Below, piece after piece: positions 7,494 through 17,269 of a stretch of 41,177 nucleotides of DNA; the stretch's first letter is position 1; the number at the start of each line of letters is the position of its first letter. The DNA is from Aquincola sp. Lineage in GTDB: Bacteria; Pseudomonadota; Gammaproteobacteria; Burkholderiales; Burkholderiaceae_C. Made by a program: the position numbers and the translations under genes. The stretch is from positions 1 to 41,177 of the forward strand of contig JALHQP010000005.1 in assembly GCA_022841885.1 (NCBI GenBank), written 5' to 3'. Under the pieces are notes generated by a model. The model was not told the origin of the DNA, searched no databases, and worked only from the letters and a program-made list of their open reading frames with translations.

Positions 7494-9074
7494 ATGCACG
7501 CCATCCGACGCCCGCTGACCGCACTCGCCGCCGCCACCCTGCTGGCTGCTGCGCCGGCGATGGGCAAGACCTTCAAGTGGTCGAGCGCCAGCGACATCCC
7601 GACCTGGGACGTCCACTCGCAGAACAATGCGCTGGGCAACGGGGTACACGCCGCGGTCTACGAGTCGCTCTTCTACTACAACAGCAAGACCTTCGCGCTC
7701 GAGCCGCAACTGGCCACCGGCTACAAGCAGGTCAGCCCCACCCAGGTGCGCATCACACTGCGCCCGGGCGTGAAGTTCCACGATGGGGCGAGCTTCAACG
7801 CCGACGACGCCAAGTTCTCGCTCGACCGCGCGATGGCCAAGACCTCGAACTACGGGCCGTACATCCAGGGCATCGATCGCATCGTGAAGGTCGACGACAT
7901 GACGATCGACGTCTTCACCAAGGGCCCGAACCCGGTGTTGTTGCGCCAGATGACCGAGCTGCGGATGATGGACAAGGAGTGGTCCGAGAAGAACAAGTCG
8001 GTCGAGCCCAAGGACATCAAGACCAAGGACGAGAATTTCGCGCATCGCAACGCCAACGGCACCGGCCCCTTCGTTCTGAAGAGCTGGGAACAGGACGTGA
8101 AGCTGGTGCTGGCCAAGAACCCCAACTGGTGGGGCAAGATGGACGGCAACGTCACCGAGATCGTCTACACGCCGATCAAGTCGGAGGCCACGCGCGTGGC
8201 CGCGCTGCTGTCGGGTGAAGTCGACATGGTGCTCGACCCGTCGCCGGCCGACCTGGCCCGGCTGCGCGCGGCGACCAACCTGAAGGTGGTCGACGGCGCC
8301 GAGAACCGCACGATCTTCTTCGGCATGGACCAGTTCCGCGACGAGCTGCCGGGCAGCAACATCAAGGGCAAGAATCCGCTGAAGGACGTGCGCGTGCGCA
8401 AGGCGCTGTACCAGGCGATCGACATCCAGACCATCAATCGGATCACGATGCGCGGCCTGTCGCAGCCCACCGGCGCCTTGATCGCGCCTCAGGTCAACGG
8501 CTGGACCAAGAAGGCCGACGCGCGCTGGCCCTACAGCGTCGAGGCTGCGAAGAACCTGCTCGCCGAGGCCGGTTATCCGCAGGGCTTCGAGGTCGATTTC
8601 GCCTGCCCGAACAACCGCTACATCAACGACGAGGAGATCTGCCAGTCGGTGGCGGCGATGTGGGCCAAGATCGGCGTCAAGGCCAAGCTGCGCACGCTGC
8701 CGCTGGTGACCTACTTCCCGATGATCCAGCGCTACGAGGCCAGCATCTACATGCTCGGCTGGGGCGTGCCGACCTTCGACGCGCTGTACTCGCTGCAGTC
8801 GCTGGCGCGCAGTGTCGGTGCGGGCGGCGACGGCAACTACAACGTCGGCCGTTACAGCAACCCGCAGATGGACGCGCTGGTCGAGCGCATCAAGGCCGAG
8901 GTCGACCAGAAGCGCCGCAACGAGTTGATCGAGCAGGCGCTGCTGCTGAGCCACCAGGAGGTGTCGCACATCCCGCTGCACAACCAGGTGATTCCGTGGG
9001 CGATGAAGAAGAACATCGAACTCGTGCACCGCGCCGACAACCGCATCGACATGCGCAGCGTCAAGGTCAATTGA
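7494..9074 (+). CDS. Peptide ABC transporter periplasmic binding protein, first copy (SBP_bac_5)
   Basis: The 526-residue family 5 solute-binding protein has a signal peptide, MHAIRRPLTALAAATLLAAAPAMG, before KTFKWSSASD. Hallmarks include VHAAVYESLFYYN, LRPGVKFHDGASFNADDAKFSLDR, NGTGPFVLKSW and RKALYQAIDI. It is expected to capture di- or oligopeptides, or related compounds, and deliver them to the permeases encoded downstream. The ATG at 7494 is preceded by AGGAG at 7479-7483. It is the first gene of a seven-gene operon and is paralogous to the second binding protein at 11345, which has exactly the same length (compare NRYINDEEICQSVAAM and DRYVNDGEICQAVAAN). Ligand unknown. Confidence 0.95.
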   Translation: MHAIRRPLTALAAATLLAAAPAMGKTFKWSSASDIPTWDVHSQNNALGNGVHAAVYESLFYYNSKTFALEPQLATGYKQVSPTQVRITLRPGVKFHDGASFNADDAKFSLDRAMAKTSNYGPYIQGIDRIVKVDDMTIDVFTKGPNPVLLRQMTELRMMDKEWSEKNKSVEPKDIKTKDENFAHRNANGTGPFVLKSWEQDVKLVLAKNPNWWGKMDGNVTEIVYTPIKSEATRVAALLSGEVDMVLDPSPADLARLRAATNLKVVDGAENRTIFFGMDQFRDELPGSNIKGKNPLKDVRVRKALYQAIDIQTINRITMRGLSQPTGALIAPQVNGWTKKADARWPYSVEAAKNLLAEAGYPQGFEVDFACPNNRYINDEEICQSVAAMWAKIGVKAKLRTLPLVTYFPMIQRYEASIYMLGWGVPTFDALYSLQSLARSVGAGGDGNYNVGRYSNPQMDALVERIKAEVDQKRRNELIEQALLLSHQEVSHIPLHNQVIPWAMKKNIELVHRADNRIDMRSVKVN

Positions 9075-9118
9075 AGGCGCGCAACTCGCAGGGATCGCGC
9101 AAGCGGACCTGAATCCCG

Positions 9119-10102
9119 ATGCTGGCTTTCATTCTTCGCCGTCTGGCGCAGGCCGTGGTAGTGATGCTCACGGTGGCGTTCATCGCCTTCATGCTGTTCC
9201 AGTATGTCGGCGACCCGGTCACGAACCTGCTCGGGCAGGACGCCACGCCCGAGCAGCGCCAGCAGCTGCGCAGCGACCTCGGCTTGGACCAGCCCTTCCC
9301 GGTGCAGTTCGCGGCCTTCGTCGGCAACGCGGTGCGCGGCGAGTTCGGCCTGTCGCTGCGCCAGGGCCGGAAGGTGTCGTCGTTGATCGTCGAGCGCTTT
9401 CCGGCCACGCTCGAGCTGGCGTTCGGTGCGGCGATGCTGGCACTCGTGTTCGGCATCCCGATGGGTGTGTATGCCGCGCTCAAGCGCGGCAACTTCCTGT
9501 CGCAGGCGCTGATGATGTTCTCGCTGCTCGGGGTGTCGTTGCCGACCTTCCTGATCGGCATCCTGCTGATCCTGGTCTTCGCGGTGACCTTCAAGGTGCT
9601 GCCGAGCTTCGGGCGCGGTGAAACCGTGGCGCTGGGCGCCTGGACCACGGGGCTGCTGACGGCCGACGGCTGGAAGCACCTGATCCTGCCCGCGGTCACC
9701 CTGTGCATCTTCCAGCTCACGTTGATCATGCGCCTGGTGCGCGCCGAGATGCTGGAGGTGCTGCGCACCGACTACATCAAGTTCGCACGCGCGCGCGGCC
9801 TCACCGACCGCAGCGTCTACTTCGGCCACGCGCTGAAGAACACCCTGGTGCCGGTGATCACGATCACCGGCCTGCAACTGGGCGCACTGATCGCCTTCGC
9901 GATCATCACCGAGACCGTGTTCCAGTGGCCGGGCATGGGGCTGCTGTTCATCCAGGCAGTGCAGTTCGCCGACATTCCGGTGATGGCCGCCTACCTGTGC
10001 CTGATCGCATTGATCTTCGTCGTGATCAACCTGGTGGTCGATCTGCTGTACTTCGCGGTCGACCCGCGCCTGCGCATCGAGCGCTCGGCGGCGGGCCACT
10101 GA
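9119..10102 (+). CDS. dppB: Peptide ABC transporter permease, DppB type
   Basis: The 327-residue inner-membrane protein has an N-terminal membrane helix (MLAFILRRLAQAVVVML) and about five more helices. The binding-protein-dependent transport domain carries the EAA-type loop DYIKFARARGLTDRSVYFGHA near residues 220-240, which contacts the ATPases. It pairs with the DppC-type permease at 12942 to form the channel. It lies 44 bases after the first binding protein and 8 bases before the M20 peptidase gene. The ATG at 9119 has only a weak purine-rich sequence upstream. Confidence 0.94.
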   Translation: MLAFILRRLAQAVVVMLTVAFIAFMLFQYVGDPVTNLLGQDATPEQRQQLRSDLGLDQPFPVQFAAFVGNAVRGEFGLSLRQGRKVSSLIVERFPATLELAFGAAMLALVFGIPMGVYAALKRGNFLSQALMMFSLLGVSLPTFLIGILLILVFAVTFKVLPSFGRGETVALGAWTTGLLTADGWKHLILPAVTLCIFQLTLIMRLVRAEMLEVLRTDYIKFARARGLTDRSVYFGHALKNTLVPVITITGLQLGALIAFAIITETVFQWPGMGLLFIQAVQFADIPVMAAYLCLIALIFVVINLVVDLLYFAVDPRLRIERSAAGH

Positions 10103-10110
10103 GGGTCGCC

Positions 10111-11334
10111 ATGCTGCAAGCGGTCGATCGAGCCCACAGCGGCGCCTACCGGCGCCTCGCCGGCTGGCACGGCGAGTTGACGGCCTTCCGGCGCGACTTG
10201 CACGCGCATCCCGAGCTCGGCTTCGAGGAGAAACGCACCGCGCAACGCGTGATTGCGGCGTTGCGCGCCGCGGGCGTCGACGAGATCCACGAAGGCCTCG
10301 GCAAGACCGGCGTCGTTGCCGTGATCCACGGCGCCTCGACGTCGAGCGACCGCCAGGTCGGGCTGCGAGCCGACATGGACGCGCTGCCGATGACCGAGGA
10401 GAACGACTTTGCCTGGCGCTCGTGTCAGCGCGGTCTGATGCACGGCTGCGGCCATGACGGCCACACCACGATGCTGGTCGGCGCGGCGCGTTACCTGGCC
10501 GAGACGCGCCGCTTCGACGGCAGCGCCGTGCTGATCTTCCAGCCTGGCGAGGAGGGCTTCGCCGGTGCCAAGGCGATGATCGACGACGGCCTGTTCGAGC
10601 GCTTCCCGGTCGAAGCGGTCTACGCGATGCACAACTGGCCTTCGCTGCCGGCCGGGCATGTGGGTGTGAATGCCGGACCGATGATGGCGGCGGCCGACCG
10701 CATCGAGATCGTCGTGCACGGCAAGGGCGGCCACGGTGCGCACCCCTATCTGGCGGTCGACCCGGTGCTGGTGGCGGCGCACATCATTACCGCCGCGCAG
10801 AGCGTCGTCTCGCGCAACGTGAATCCGGTCGACAGCGCGGTGATCAGCCTGTGCGCGATGCAGGCCGGCGACACCGGCGCGTTCAGCGTGATCCCGCGCG
10901 AAGCGCGCCTGGTCGGCACCGTGCGCACCTTCCGGCGCGAGGTGCAGGACATGGTCGAGGAGCGCTTGGCGCGCCTGGTGGACTCCGTGGCGGTGGCCTT
11001 CGGCGCCACGGCCTCGTTGCACTACCAGCGCACCTACCCGGCGACGATCAACAGCCCCGAGCATGCGCAGTTCGCGGCCGATGTGGCGGCCGACCTGGTT
11101 GGCGACGACCGCGTGATCCGCGAGCTGCCGCCCAGCATGGGTGCCGAGGACTTCTCGTTCATGCTGCAGGTCAAGCCCGGCGCCTACCTGCGCCTGGGGC
11201 AGGGCGGCAGCGCCTTCCTGCACAACACGCGCTACGACTTCAACGACGAGGTGCTGCCGCTCGGTGCGGCGCTGCTCGCCGGCCTGGTGGAGCGGTCGCT
11301 GCCGCTTGCCGCATCGTCATCCCGCCAACCCTGA
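10111..11334 (+). CDS. M20-family amidohydrolase/peptidase (hippurate hydrolase or N-acyl-amino-acid deacylase type)
   Basis: The 407-residue protein is a dinuclear metallohydrolase of the M20D group. Metal-binding and catalytic motifs are visible: RRDLHAHPELGFEE (27-40), LRADMDALPM, MHGCGHDGHTTML with Cys113 and His115, FQPGEEGFAGA with Glu147/148, AMHNWP with His174, and C-terminal AEDFSFM and FLHNTRYDFND. Relatives cleave N-acyl or aminoacyl amide bonds to free amino acids. It sits 8 bases after dppB with GGG in front of its ATG, and its TGA overlaps the Shine-Dalgarno of the next binding protein. Its position inside a peptide transporter operon suggests that it hydrolyses the imported substrate. 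It has no signal peptide, so it is probably cytoplasmic. Confidence 0.92.
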   Translation: MLQAVDRAHSGAYRRLAGWHGELTAFRRDLHAHPELGFEEKRTAQRVIAALRAAGVDEIHEGLGKTGVVAVIHGASTSSDRQVGLRADMDALPMTEENDFAWRSCQRGLMHGCGHDGHTTMLVGAARYLAETRRFDGSAVLIFQPGEEGFAGAKAMIDDGLFERFPVEAVYAMHNWPSLPAGHVGVNAGPMMAAADRIEIVVHGKGGHGAHPYLAVDPVLVAAHIITAAQSVVSRNVNPVDSAVISLCAMQAGDTGAFSVIPREARLVGTVRTFRREVQDMVEERLARLVDSVAVAFGATASLHYQRTYPATINSPEHAQFAADVAADLVGDDRVIRELPPSMGAEDFSFMLQVKPGAYLRLGQGGSAFLHNTRYDFNDEVLPLGAALLAGLVERSLPLAASSSRQP

Positions 11335-11344
11335 GGAGCCCACC

Positions 11345-12925
11345 ATGACGCGCTTCCAACCCACCTTGATCGCCGCCGCACTGGCCCTGGCCTGCGGCAT
11401 GGCCGGCGCCGCGACCTTGCGCGTGGCCAACCAGGGCGACGCCACCTCGCTGGACCCGCACTCGCTCAACGAGTCGCTGCAGCTGTCGGTGACGGGCAAT
11501 GTCTACGAGCCGCTGGTCGGGCGCGACCGCAAGCTGGGCCTCGAGCCGGCGCTGGCCACCAAGTGGACGCAGACCTCGCCGACGGTGTGGCGCTTCGACC
11601 TGCGGCGCAACGTCAGATTCCACGACGGCACGCCGTTCACGGCCGACGACGTGGTATTCAGCTTTGCGCGTGCGGCCGGCGACGGCTCGGACATGAAGGG
11701 CTACACCTCATCGATCAAACAGGTGCGCAAGGTCGACGACCACACGGTCGAGATGGAGACGACGGCGCCGTTCCCGATCCTGCCCGACGTGATCTCGCTC
11801 GTGTACATCATGAGCAAGAAGTGGTGCGAGGACAACAAGGCGGAGAAGCCGGTGGACCGCCGCAAGGGCATCGAGAACACCGCCTCGTTCCGCACCAACG
11901 GCACCGGGCCGTACCGCGTGCGCGAGCGCCAGCCGACGACACGCACGACCTTCGTGCGCAACCCGAGTTACTGGGGCAAGGTCGACGGCAACGTCGACGA
12001 CGTGATCTTCACGCCGATCGGCAACGACGCCACGCGCGTGGCCGCGATGCTGTCGGGCGAAATCGACATGATGGAGCCGGTGCCGCTGCAGGACGTCGAG
12101 CGCCTCAAGTCCAACCCGAACATCAACGTGATGCAGGGTCCGGAGCTGCGCACCATCTTCCTCGGCATGGACCAGAAGCGCGACGAGCTGCAGTTCTCGA
12201 GCGTCAAGGGCAAGAATCCGTTCAAGGACAAGCGGGTGCGCCAGGCCTTCTATCAGGCCATCGACATCGAGACCATCAAGACGCGCGTGATGCGCAATGC
12301 CGCGACGCCGACTGGGCTGATGGTGGCTCCGGGCATCAAGGGCTTCGTCGCGGACATGAACAAGCGCCTGCCCTACGATCCCGAGGCGGCGAAGAAGCTG
12401 CTCGCCGACGCCGGCTATCCGCAGGGCTTCGAGGTCGGCATGAACTGCCCCAACGATCGCTATGTCAACGACGGCGAGATCTGCCAGGCGGTGGCCGCCA
12501 ACCTGGCGCGCATCGGCGTCAAGGTCAACCTGCAGGCCGAGAGCAAGGCGACCTACTTCCCGAAGATCCTGCGCCGCGACACCAGCTTCTACCTGCTGGG
12601 CTGGACGCCAGGCACCTACGACGCGCACAACGCGCTGTCCAATCTGATGGCCACGCCGACCGACAAGGGCCAGGGCCAGTTCAACCTCGGCTCGTACAGC
12701 AATGCCAAGGTCGACGAGCTGACGGCCAAGATCCAGAGCGAGACCGACCAGGCCAAGCGCAACGCGATGATCGCCGAAGCCTTCAAGGCGCATGCGGACG
12801 ACATTGGCCACATTCCGCTGCACCAGCAGGCACTGGCCTGGGCGATGCGAAAGAACGTGAGCCTGGTGCAACTGGCCGACAACTTCATGCCCTTCAAGTA
12901 CATCGTCGTGAAGCAGGCGCAATGA
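11345..12925 (+). CDS. Peptide ABC transporter periplasmic binding protein, second copy (SBP_bac_5)
   Basis: The second 526-residue family 5 binding protein has a signal peptide, MTRFQPTLIAAALALACGMAGA, cleaved before ATLRVANQGDATSLDPHS. It shows FHDGTPFTADDVVFSFAR, NGTGPYRVRER and RQAFYQAIDIETI. It is paralogous along its length to the binding protein at 7494 but clearly diverged, especially at the N-terminal lobe, so the two probably recognise different ligands. AGGAG (11334-11338) precedes the ATG by 6 bases and overlaps the TGA of the amidohydrolase. Its own stop overlaps a 7-codon mini-frame that leads into dppC. Confidence 0.95.
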   Translation: MTRFQPTLIAAALALACGMAGAATLRVANQGDATSLDPHSLNESLQLSVTGNVYEPLVGRDRKLGLEPALATKWTQTSPTVWRFDLRRNVRFHDGTPFTADDVVFSFARAAGDGSDMKGYTSSIKQVRKVDDHTVEMETTAPFPILPDVISLVYIMSKKWCEDNKAEKPVDRRKGIENTASFRTNGTGPYRVRERQPTTRTTFVRNPSYWGKVDGNVDDVIFTPIGNDATRVAAMLSGEIDMMEPVPLQDVERLKSNPNINVMQGPELRTIFLGMDQKRDELQFSSVKGKNPFKDKRVRQAFYQAIDIETIKTRVMRNAATPTGLMVAPGIKGFVADMNKRLPYDPEAAKKLLADAGYPQGFEVGMNCPNDRYVNDGEICQAVAANLARIGVKVNLQAESKATYFPKILRRDTSFYLLGWTPGTYDAHNALSNLMATPTDKGQGQFNLGSYSNAKVDELTAKIQSETDQAKRNAMIAEAFKAHADDIGHIPLHQQALAWAMRKNVSLVQLADNFMPFKYIVVKQAQ

Positions 12926-12945
12926 CTGAGCTGACAAGCCGATGA
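12922..12945 (+). other. 7-codon mini-ORF linking the second binding protein to dppC
   Basis: ATG at 12922 opens inside the binding-protein stop (ATGA), encodes MTELTSR, and ends with TGA at 12943-12945, which itself overlaps the dppC ATG at 12942 (ATGA). This geometry would let a ribosome terminate and restart twice. It could also be coincidence, since ATGA overlaps are frequent here. Confidence 0.3.
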
Positions 12946-13868
12946 CGAGTACCACCACGCCGGGCCGCTGGGCCCGCTTTTTCGACGGCGACGTCTGGCA
13001 CAGCTTCCGCTCCACGCCGGTGGCGATCGCGGCAGCGGCGGTGGCCTTTGTGCTGGTGTTCTGCGCCCTGTTCGCCCACTGGGTGGCGCCGCACAACCCG
13101 TTCGATCTGGCGACGCTCGAACTGGCCGACGCCCGCCTGCCGCCAATCTGGGAGGCCGAGGGCAACCCGAAGTACCTGCTCGGCACCGACGACCAGGGGC
13201 GCGACATCCTGTCGGCGCTGATGTACGGCGCACGCATCTCGCTGTTGGTCGGCTTCGCGGCCGTGGCGCTGTCGGTCGTGATCGGTGTCGGCCTGGGCCT
13301 GCTGTCGGGCTTCGTCGGTGGCAAGACCGACGCCTTCATCATGCGCGTGTGCGACGTGATGCTGAGCTTCCCGTCGATCCTGATCGCGCTGCTGATCGAC
13401 GGTGTGGGCCGCGCGATGTTCCCCGACGCGCACGACACCCTGGCCTTCGCGGTCCTGGTGCTGGCGATCGCGCTGCCCGGCTGGGTGCAGTACGCGCGCA
13501 CGGTGCGCGGTTCGACGCTGGTCGAGCGCAACAAGGAATACGTGCAGGCGGCGCGCGTCACCGGCGTGGCGCCGATGCGCATCATGACCAAGCACGTGCT
13601 GCCCAACGTCATGGGGCCGGTGCTGGTGCTGGCGACGATCCAGGTCGCCACCGCCATCCTGACCGAGGCCACCTTGTCGTTCCTCGGCGTCGGTGTGCCG
13701 CCGACGCAGCCGTCGCTGGGCACGCTGATCCGCATCGGCAACGACTTCCTGTTCTCCGGCGAGTGGTGGATCACGATCTTCCCGGGGCTGATGCTGGTGC
13801 TGATCGCGCTGTCGGTGAACCTGCTGGGCGACTGGCTGCGCGACGCCCTCAACCCGCGCCTGCGCTAG
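12942..13868 (+). CDS. dppC: Peptide ABC transporter permease, DppC type
   Basis: The 308-residue inner-membrane permease has the OppC-type N-terminal region with one helix (VAIAAAAVAFVLVFCALFAHW), a periplasmic segment containing LGTDDQGRDILSALMYGARISL, and the transport domain. The coupling loop EYVQAARVTGVAPMRIMTKHVLP contacts the ATPases. It forms a heterodimer with the DppB-type subunit encoded at 9119. The ATG at 12942 overlaps the stop of a 7-codon frame, and GAG at 12928-12930 is the only Shine-Dalgarno-like sequence. Four bases separate its TAG from dppD. Confidence 0.94.
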   Translation: MTSTTTPGRWARFFDGDVWHSFRSTPVAIAAAAVAFVLVFCALFAHWVAPHNPFDLATLELADARLPPIWEAEGNPKYLLGTDDQGRDILSALMYGARISLLVGFAAVALSVVIGVGLGLLSGFVGGKTDAFIMRVCDVMLSFPSILIALLIDGVGRAMFPDAHDTLAFAVLVLAIALPGWVQYARTVRGSTLVERNKEYVQAARVTGVAPMRIMTKHVLPNVMGPVLVLATIQVATAILTEATLSFLGVGVPPTQPSLGTLIRIGNDFLFSGEWWITIFPGLMLVLIALSVNLLGDWLRDALNPRLR

Positions 13869-13872
13869 CCCG

Positions 13873-14841
13873 ATGTCCGCACCCCTGCTCGAAGTCCGAA
13901 ACCTGCGCGTCGAGTTCCCGTCGCGGCGCGGCACACTGCTCGCGTTGGACGACATCTCGTTCTCGATCGCGCCCGGCGAGATCCTCGGCGTGGTCGGCGA
14001 GTCGGGTGCGGGCAAGTCGCTCACCGGCGCGGCCATCATCGGCCTGCTCGAGCCGCCGGGGCGTATCGCCGGAGGCCAGGTGCTGCTGGCCGGCCAGCGC
14101 ATCGACAATCTGCCGTACGAGGCAATGCGCAAGATCCGCGGCCGCCAGATCGGTGCGATCTTCCAGGATCCGCTGACCTCGCTGAACCCGCTGTACACGA
14201 TCGGGCGCCAGCTGATCGAGACGATTCGCACCCACTTGCCGGTGAGCGAAGAGGAGGCGCGCGCGCGTGCGATCAGGCTGCTGCAGGAGACCGGCATACC
14301 GGCCGCCGAAGCGCGCATCGAGCAGTACCCGCACCAGTTCTCCGGCGGCATGCGCCAGCGTGTCGTGATCGCGCTCGCGCTGGCCGCCGAGCCGAAGTTG
14401 ATCGTCGCCGACGAGCCGACGACGGCGCTGGACGTGTCGATCCAGGCGCAGATCATTTCGCTGCTCAAGCGCCTGTGCAAGGAGCATGGCGCGGCGGTGA
14501 TGCTGGTGACGCACGACATGGGCGTGATCGCCGAGACCTGCGACCGTGTCGCCGTGATGTACGCCGGCCGCATCGCCGAGGTGGGCCCGGTGGCCGACGT
14601 GATCCACCGGCCCTCGCATCCCTACACCGTGGGCCTGATGGGCTCGATTCCGGCCATGGACGAGGAGCGCGAGCGCCTGGCGCAGATCGATGGCGCGATG
14701 CCGCGCCTGAACGCGATTCCGAACGGCTGCGCATTCAATCCGCGCTGCCCGCAGGTGTTCGACCGCTGCAGGACCGTGCGGCCCGAGTTGCTGGATGCAG
14801 GCGCCACGCGCGCGGCCTGCTGGCTGGTGGACAAGCGATGA
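13873..14841 (+). CDS. dppD: Peptide ABC transporter ATP-binding protein, DppD type
   Basis: The 322-residue ATPase has Walker A GESGAGKS (42-49), the Q-loop IFQDPLTSLNP, the signature FSGGMRQR (from 156), Walker B LIVADEP (176-182) and the H-loop VTHD. The C-terminal oligopeptide-transporter extension has four cysteines, Cys286, Cys292, Cys299 and Cys316, in a C-x5-C-x6-C-x16-C array. Similar arrays have been reported to hold an iron-sulfur cluster in peptide-transporter ATPases. It powers uptake together with the DppF-type partner, whose ATG at 14838 overlaps this stop (ATGA). Confidence 0.95.
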   Translation: MSAPLLEVRNLRVEFPSRRGTLLALDDISFSIAPGEILGVVGESGAGKSLTGAAIIGLLEPPGRIAGGQVLLAGQRIDNLPYEAMRKIRGRQIGAIFQDPLTSLNPLYTIGRQLIETIRTHLPVSEEEARARAIRLLQETGIPAAEARIEQYPHQFSGGMRQRVVIALALAAEPKLIVADEPTTALDVSIQAQIISLLKRLCKEHGAAVMLVTHDMGVIAETCDRVAVMYAGRIAEVGPVADVIHRPSHPYTVGLMGSIPAMDEERERLAQIDGAMPRLNAIPNGCAFNPRCPQVFDRCRTVRPELLDAGATRAACWLVDKR

Positions 14842-15830
14842 GTGCAGCCCTGGTTCAAGTCAACGACCTGGCCAAGGTCTTCGACGTCTCGGCACCGTGG
14901 CTCAATCGCGTGGTCGACCGCAAGCCGCGCCAGTTCGTGCACGCGGTCGACGGTGTCAGCTTCTCGATCGAGAAGGGCAAGACGCTGGCGCTGGTCGGCG
15001 AGTCAGGCTGCGGCAAGAGCACGGTGGCTCGCCTGCTGGTCGGGCTGTATCGCCCGACGCGCGGCAACGTGAAGTTCGACGGCGTGGATGCCCAGAGCCT
15101 GGACCCCGCGCAGTCGCGCACGCTGCGCCGGCGCATGTCGATGATCTTCCAGGATCCGTACGCGAGCCTGAACCCGCGCTGGAAGGTGCTGGACATCGTC
15201 GCCGAACCGATCCGCGAGCATGGCCTGGTGACCGACGATGGCGAGCAGCGCGCCAAGGTGGCCGAACTGCTGTTGTCGGTGGGGCTCGCCGCGGGTGACG
15301 TCGACAAGTTCCCGCATCAGTTCTCGGGCGGGCAGCGTCAGCGCATCTCGATCGCGCGCGCGCTGGCGACGCAGCCAGAGTTCCTGGTCTGCGACGAACC
15401 GACCTCGGCGCTGGACGTCAGCGTGCAGGCGCAGGTGCTCAACATCATGAAGGATCTGCAGCGCGCGCGCGGGTTGACCTATCTGTTCATCTCGCACAAC
15501 CTGGCGGTGGTGCGGCATGTGTCCGACCAGGTCGGCGTGATGTACCTCGGGCGCCTGGTGGAGCTGGCCGACAAGGCCGACCTGTTCTCGAACCCGCGGC
15601 ATCCGTATACGCGCATGCTGCTGGACGCGATTCCCGACATCCACATGAGCGGCCGGGCCCGCATTCCGGTGCAGGGCGAGGTGCCGAACCCGCTGCACCC
15701 CCCCACCGGTTGCGCCTTCCACCCGCGTTGCCCGCATGCCACTGCGCGCTGTTCGAGCGAACGGCCGGCGCTGAAGGCCTTCAAGGGCATCCAGGTCGCG
15801 TGCCACGCGGTGGAAGAAGGCAGGTTGTAA
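14838..15830 (+). CDS. dppF: Peptide ABC transporter ATP-binding protein, DppF type
   Basis: The 330-residue ATPase partner of DppD has Walker A GESGCGKST, the Q-loop IFQDPYASLNP, the signature FSGGQRQR, Walker B FLVCDEP, the D-loop SALD and the H-loop ISHN. The C-terminal extension carries Cys292, Cys298, Cys305 and Cys322 with the same C-x5-C-x6-C-x16-C spacing as the DppD partner. An insertion between strand 1 and Walker A (SAPWLNRVVDRKPRQF) is typical of DppF/OppF. It is the last gene of the transporter operon and converges on lysA with 13 bases between stops; I see no hairpin terminator there. Confidence 0.95.
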   Translation: MSAALVQVNDLAKVFDVSAPWLNRVVDRKPRQFVHAVDGVSFSIEKGKTLALVGESGCGKSTVARLLVGLYRPTRGNVKFDGVDAQSLDPAQSRTLRRRMSMIFQDPYASLNPRWKVLDIVAEPIREHGLVTDDGEQRAKVAELLLSVGLAAGDVDKFPHQFSGGQRQRISIARALATQPEFLVCDEPTSALDVSVQAQVLNIMKDLQRARGLTYLFISHNLAVVRHVSDQVGVMYLGRLVELADKADLFSNPRHPYTRMLLDAIPDIHMSGRARIPVQGEVPNPLHPPTGCAFHPRCPHATARCSSERPALKAFKGIQVACHAVEEGRL

Positions 15831-15843
15831 GGCGGGTCGGCGG

Positions 15844-17117
<1,274 letters not shown>

Positions 17118-17121
<4 letters not shown>

Positions 17122-17240
17122 CGCGGTGCCGACGCTGCCGGCGCCGACGGCGGCAGTTTCAGCGGACCCTTTTGTCCACAGCCCGGCAGGTGCGATACGG
17201 CCAGCGCCGCGAGGGCGGCCGCTACACTGAATCGCTGCAT
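17118..17240 (-). CDS. lptM: LptM/YifL small lipoprotein (LPS transport-associated)
   Basis: This 40-residue frame is easy to miss. It has a short signal peptide, MQRFSVAAALAALAVSHLPG, then the diagnostic lipobox and tail CGQKGPLKLPP (Cys21 onward), and a Pro/Ala-rich end. LPGCGQKGPL is the signature of YifL/LptM. In E. coli this lipoprotein helps the LptDE outer-membrane LPS translocon to mature. Position directly upstream of lysA, with its TGA overlapping the lysA ATG, is the usual genomic context. An in-frame ATG at 17249 would add three residues. It is divergent from cyaY, only about 20-30 bases away. Confidence 0.9.
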
Positions 17241-17256
17241 GCGCGTCATGCAAATC

Positions 17257-17262
17257 ATTCTA
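17257..17262 (-). promoter_or_regulatory. Candidate -10 element for lptM-lysA
   Basis: The minus strand reads TAGAAT here, a five-of-six match to TATAAT, 17 bases before the lptM ATG at 17240. No good -35 lies at 16-18 bp, where the DNA is already inside cyaY. If it is used, the transcript would have an extremely short leader. Confidence 0.3.
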
Positions 17263-17269
17263 TCCAGCG

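Noticed and set aside
11708-14573. Long minus-strand open frames opposite dppC, dppD and the second receptor
   Set aside because: They have low-complexity composition and no family resemblance, while the plus strand has clear transporter motifs in every gene.
17122-17253. N-terminal extension of LysA
   Set aside because: The DNA encodes the LptM lipoprotein in another frame of the same strand, with a textbook signature and an ATGA overlap with lysA.
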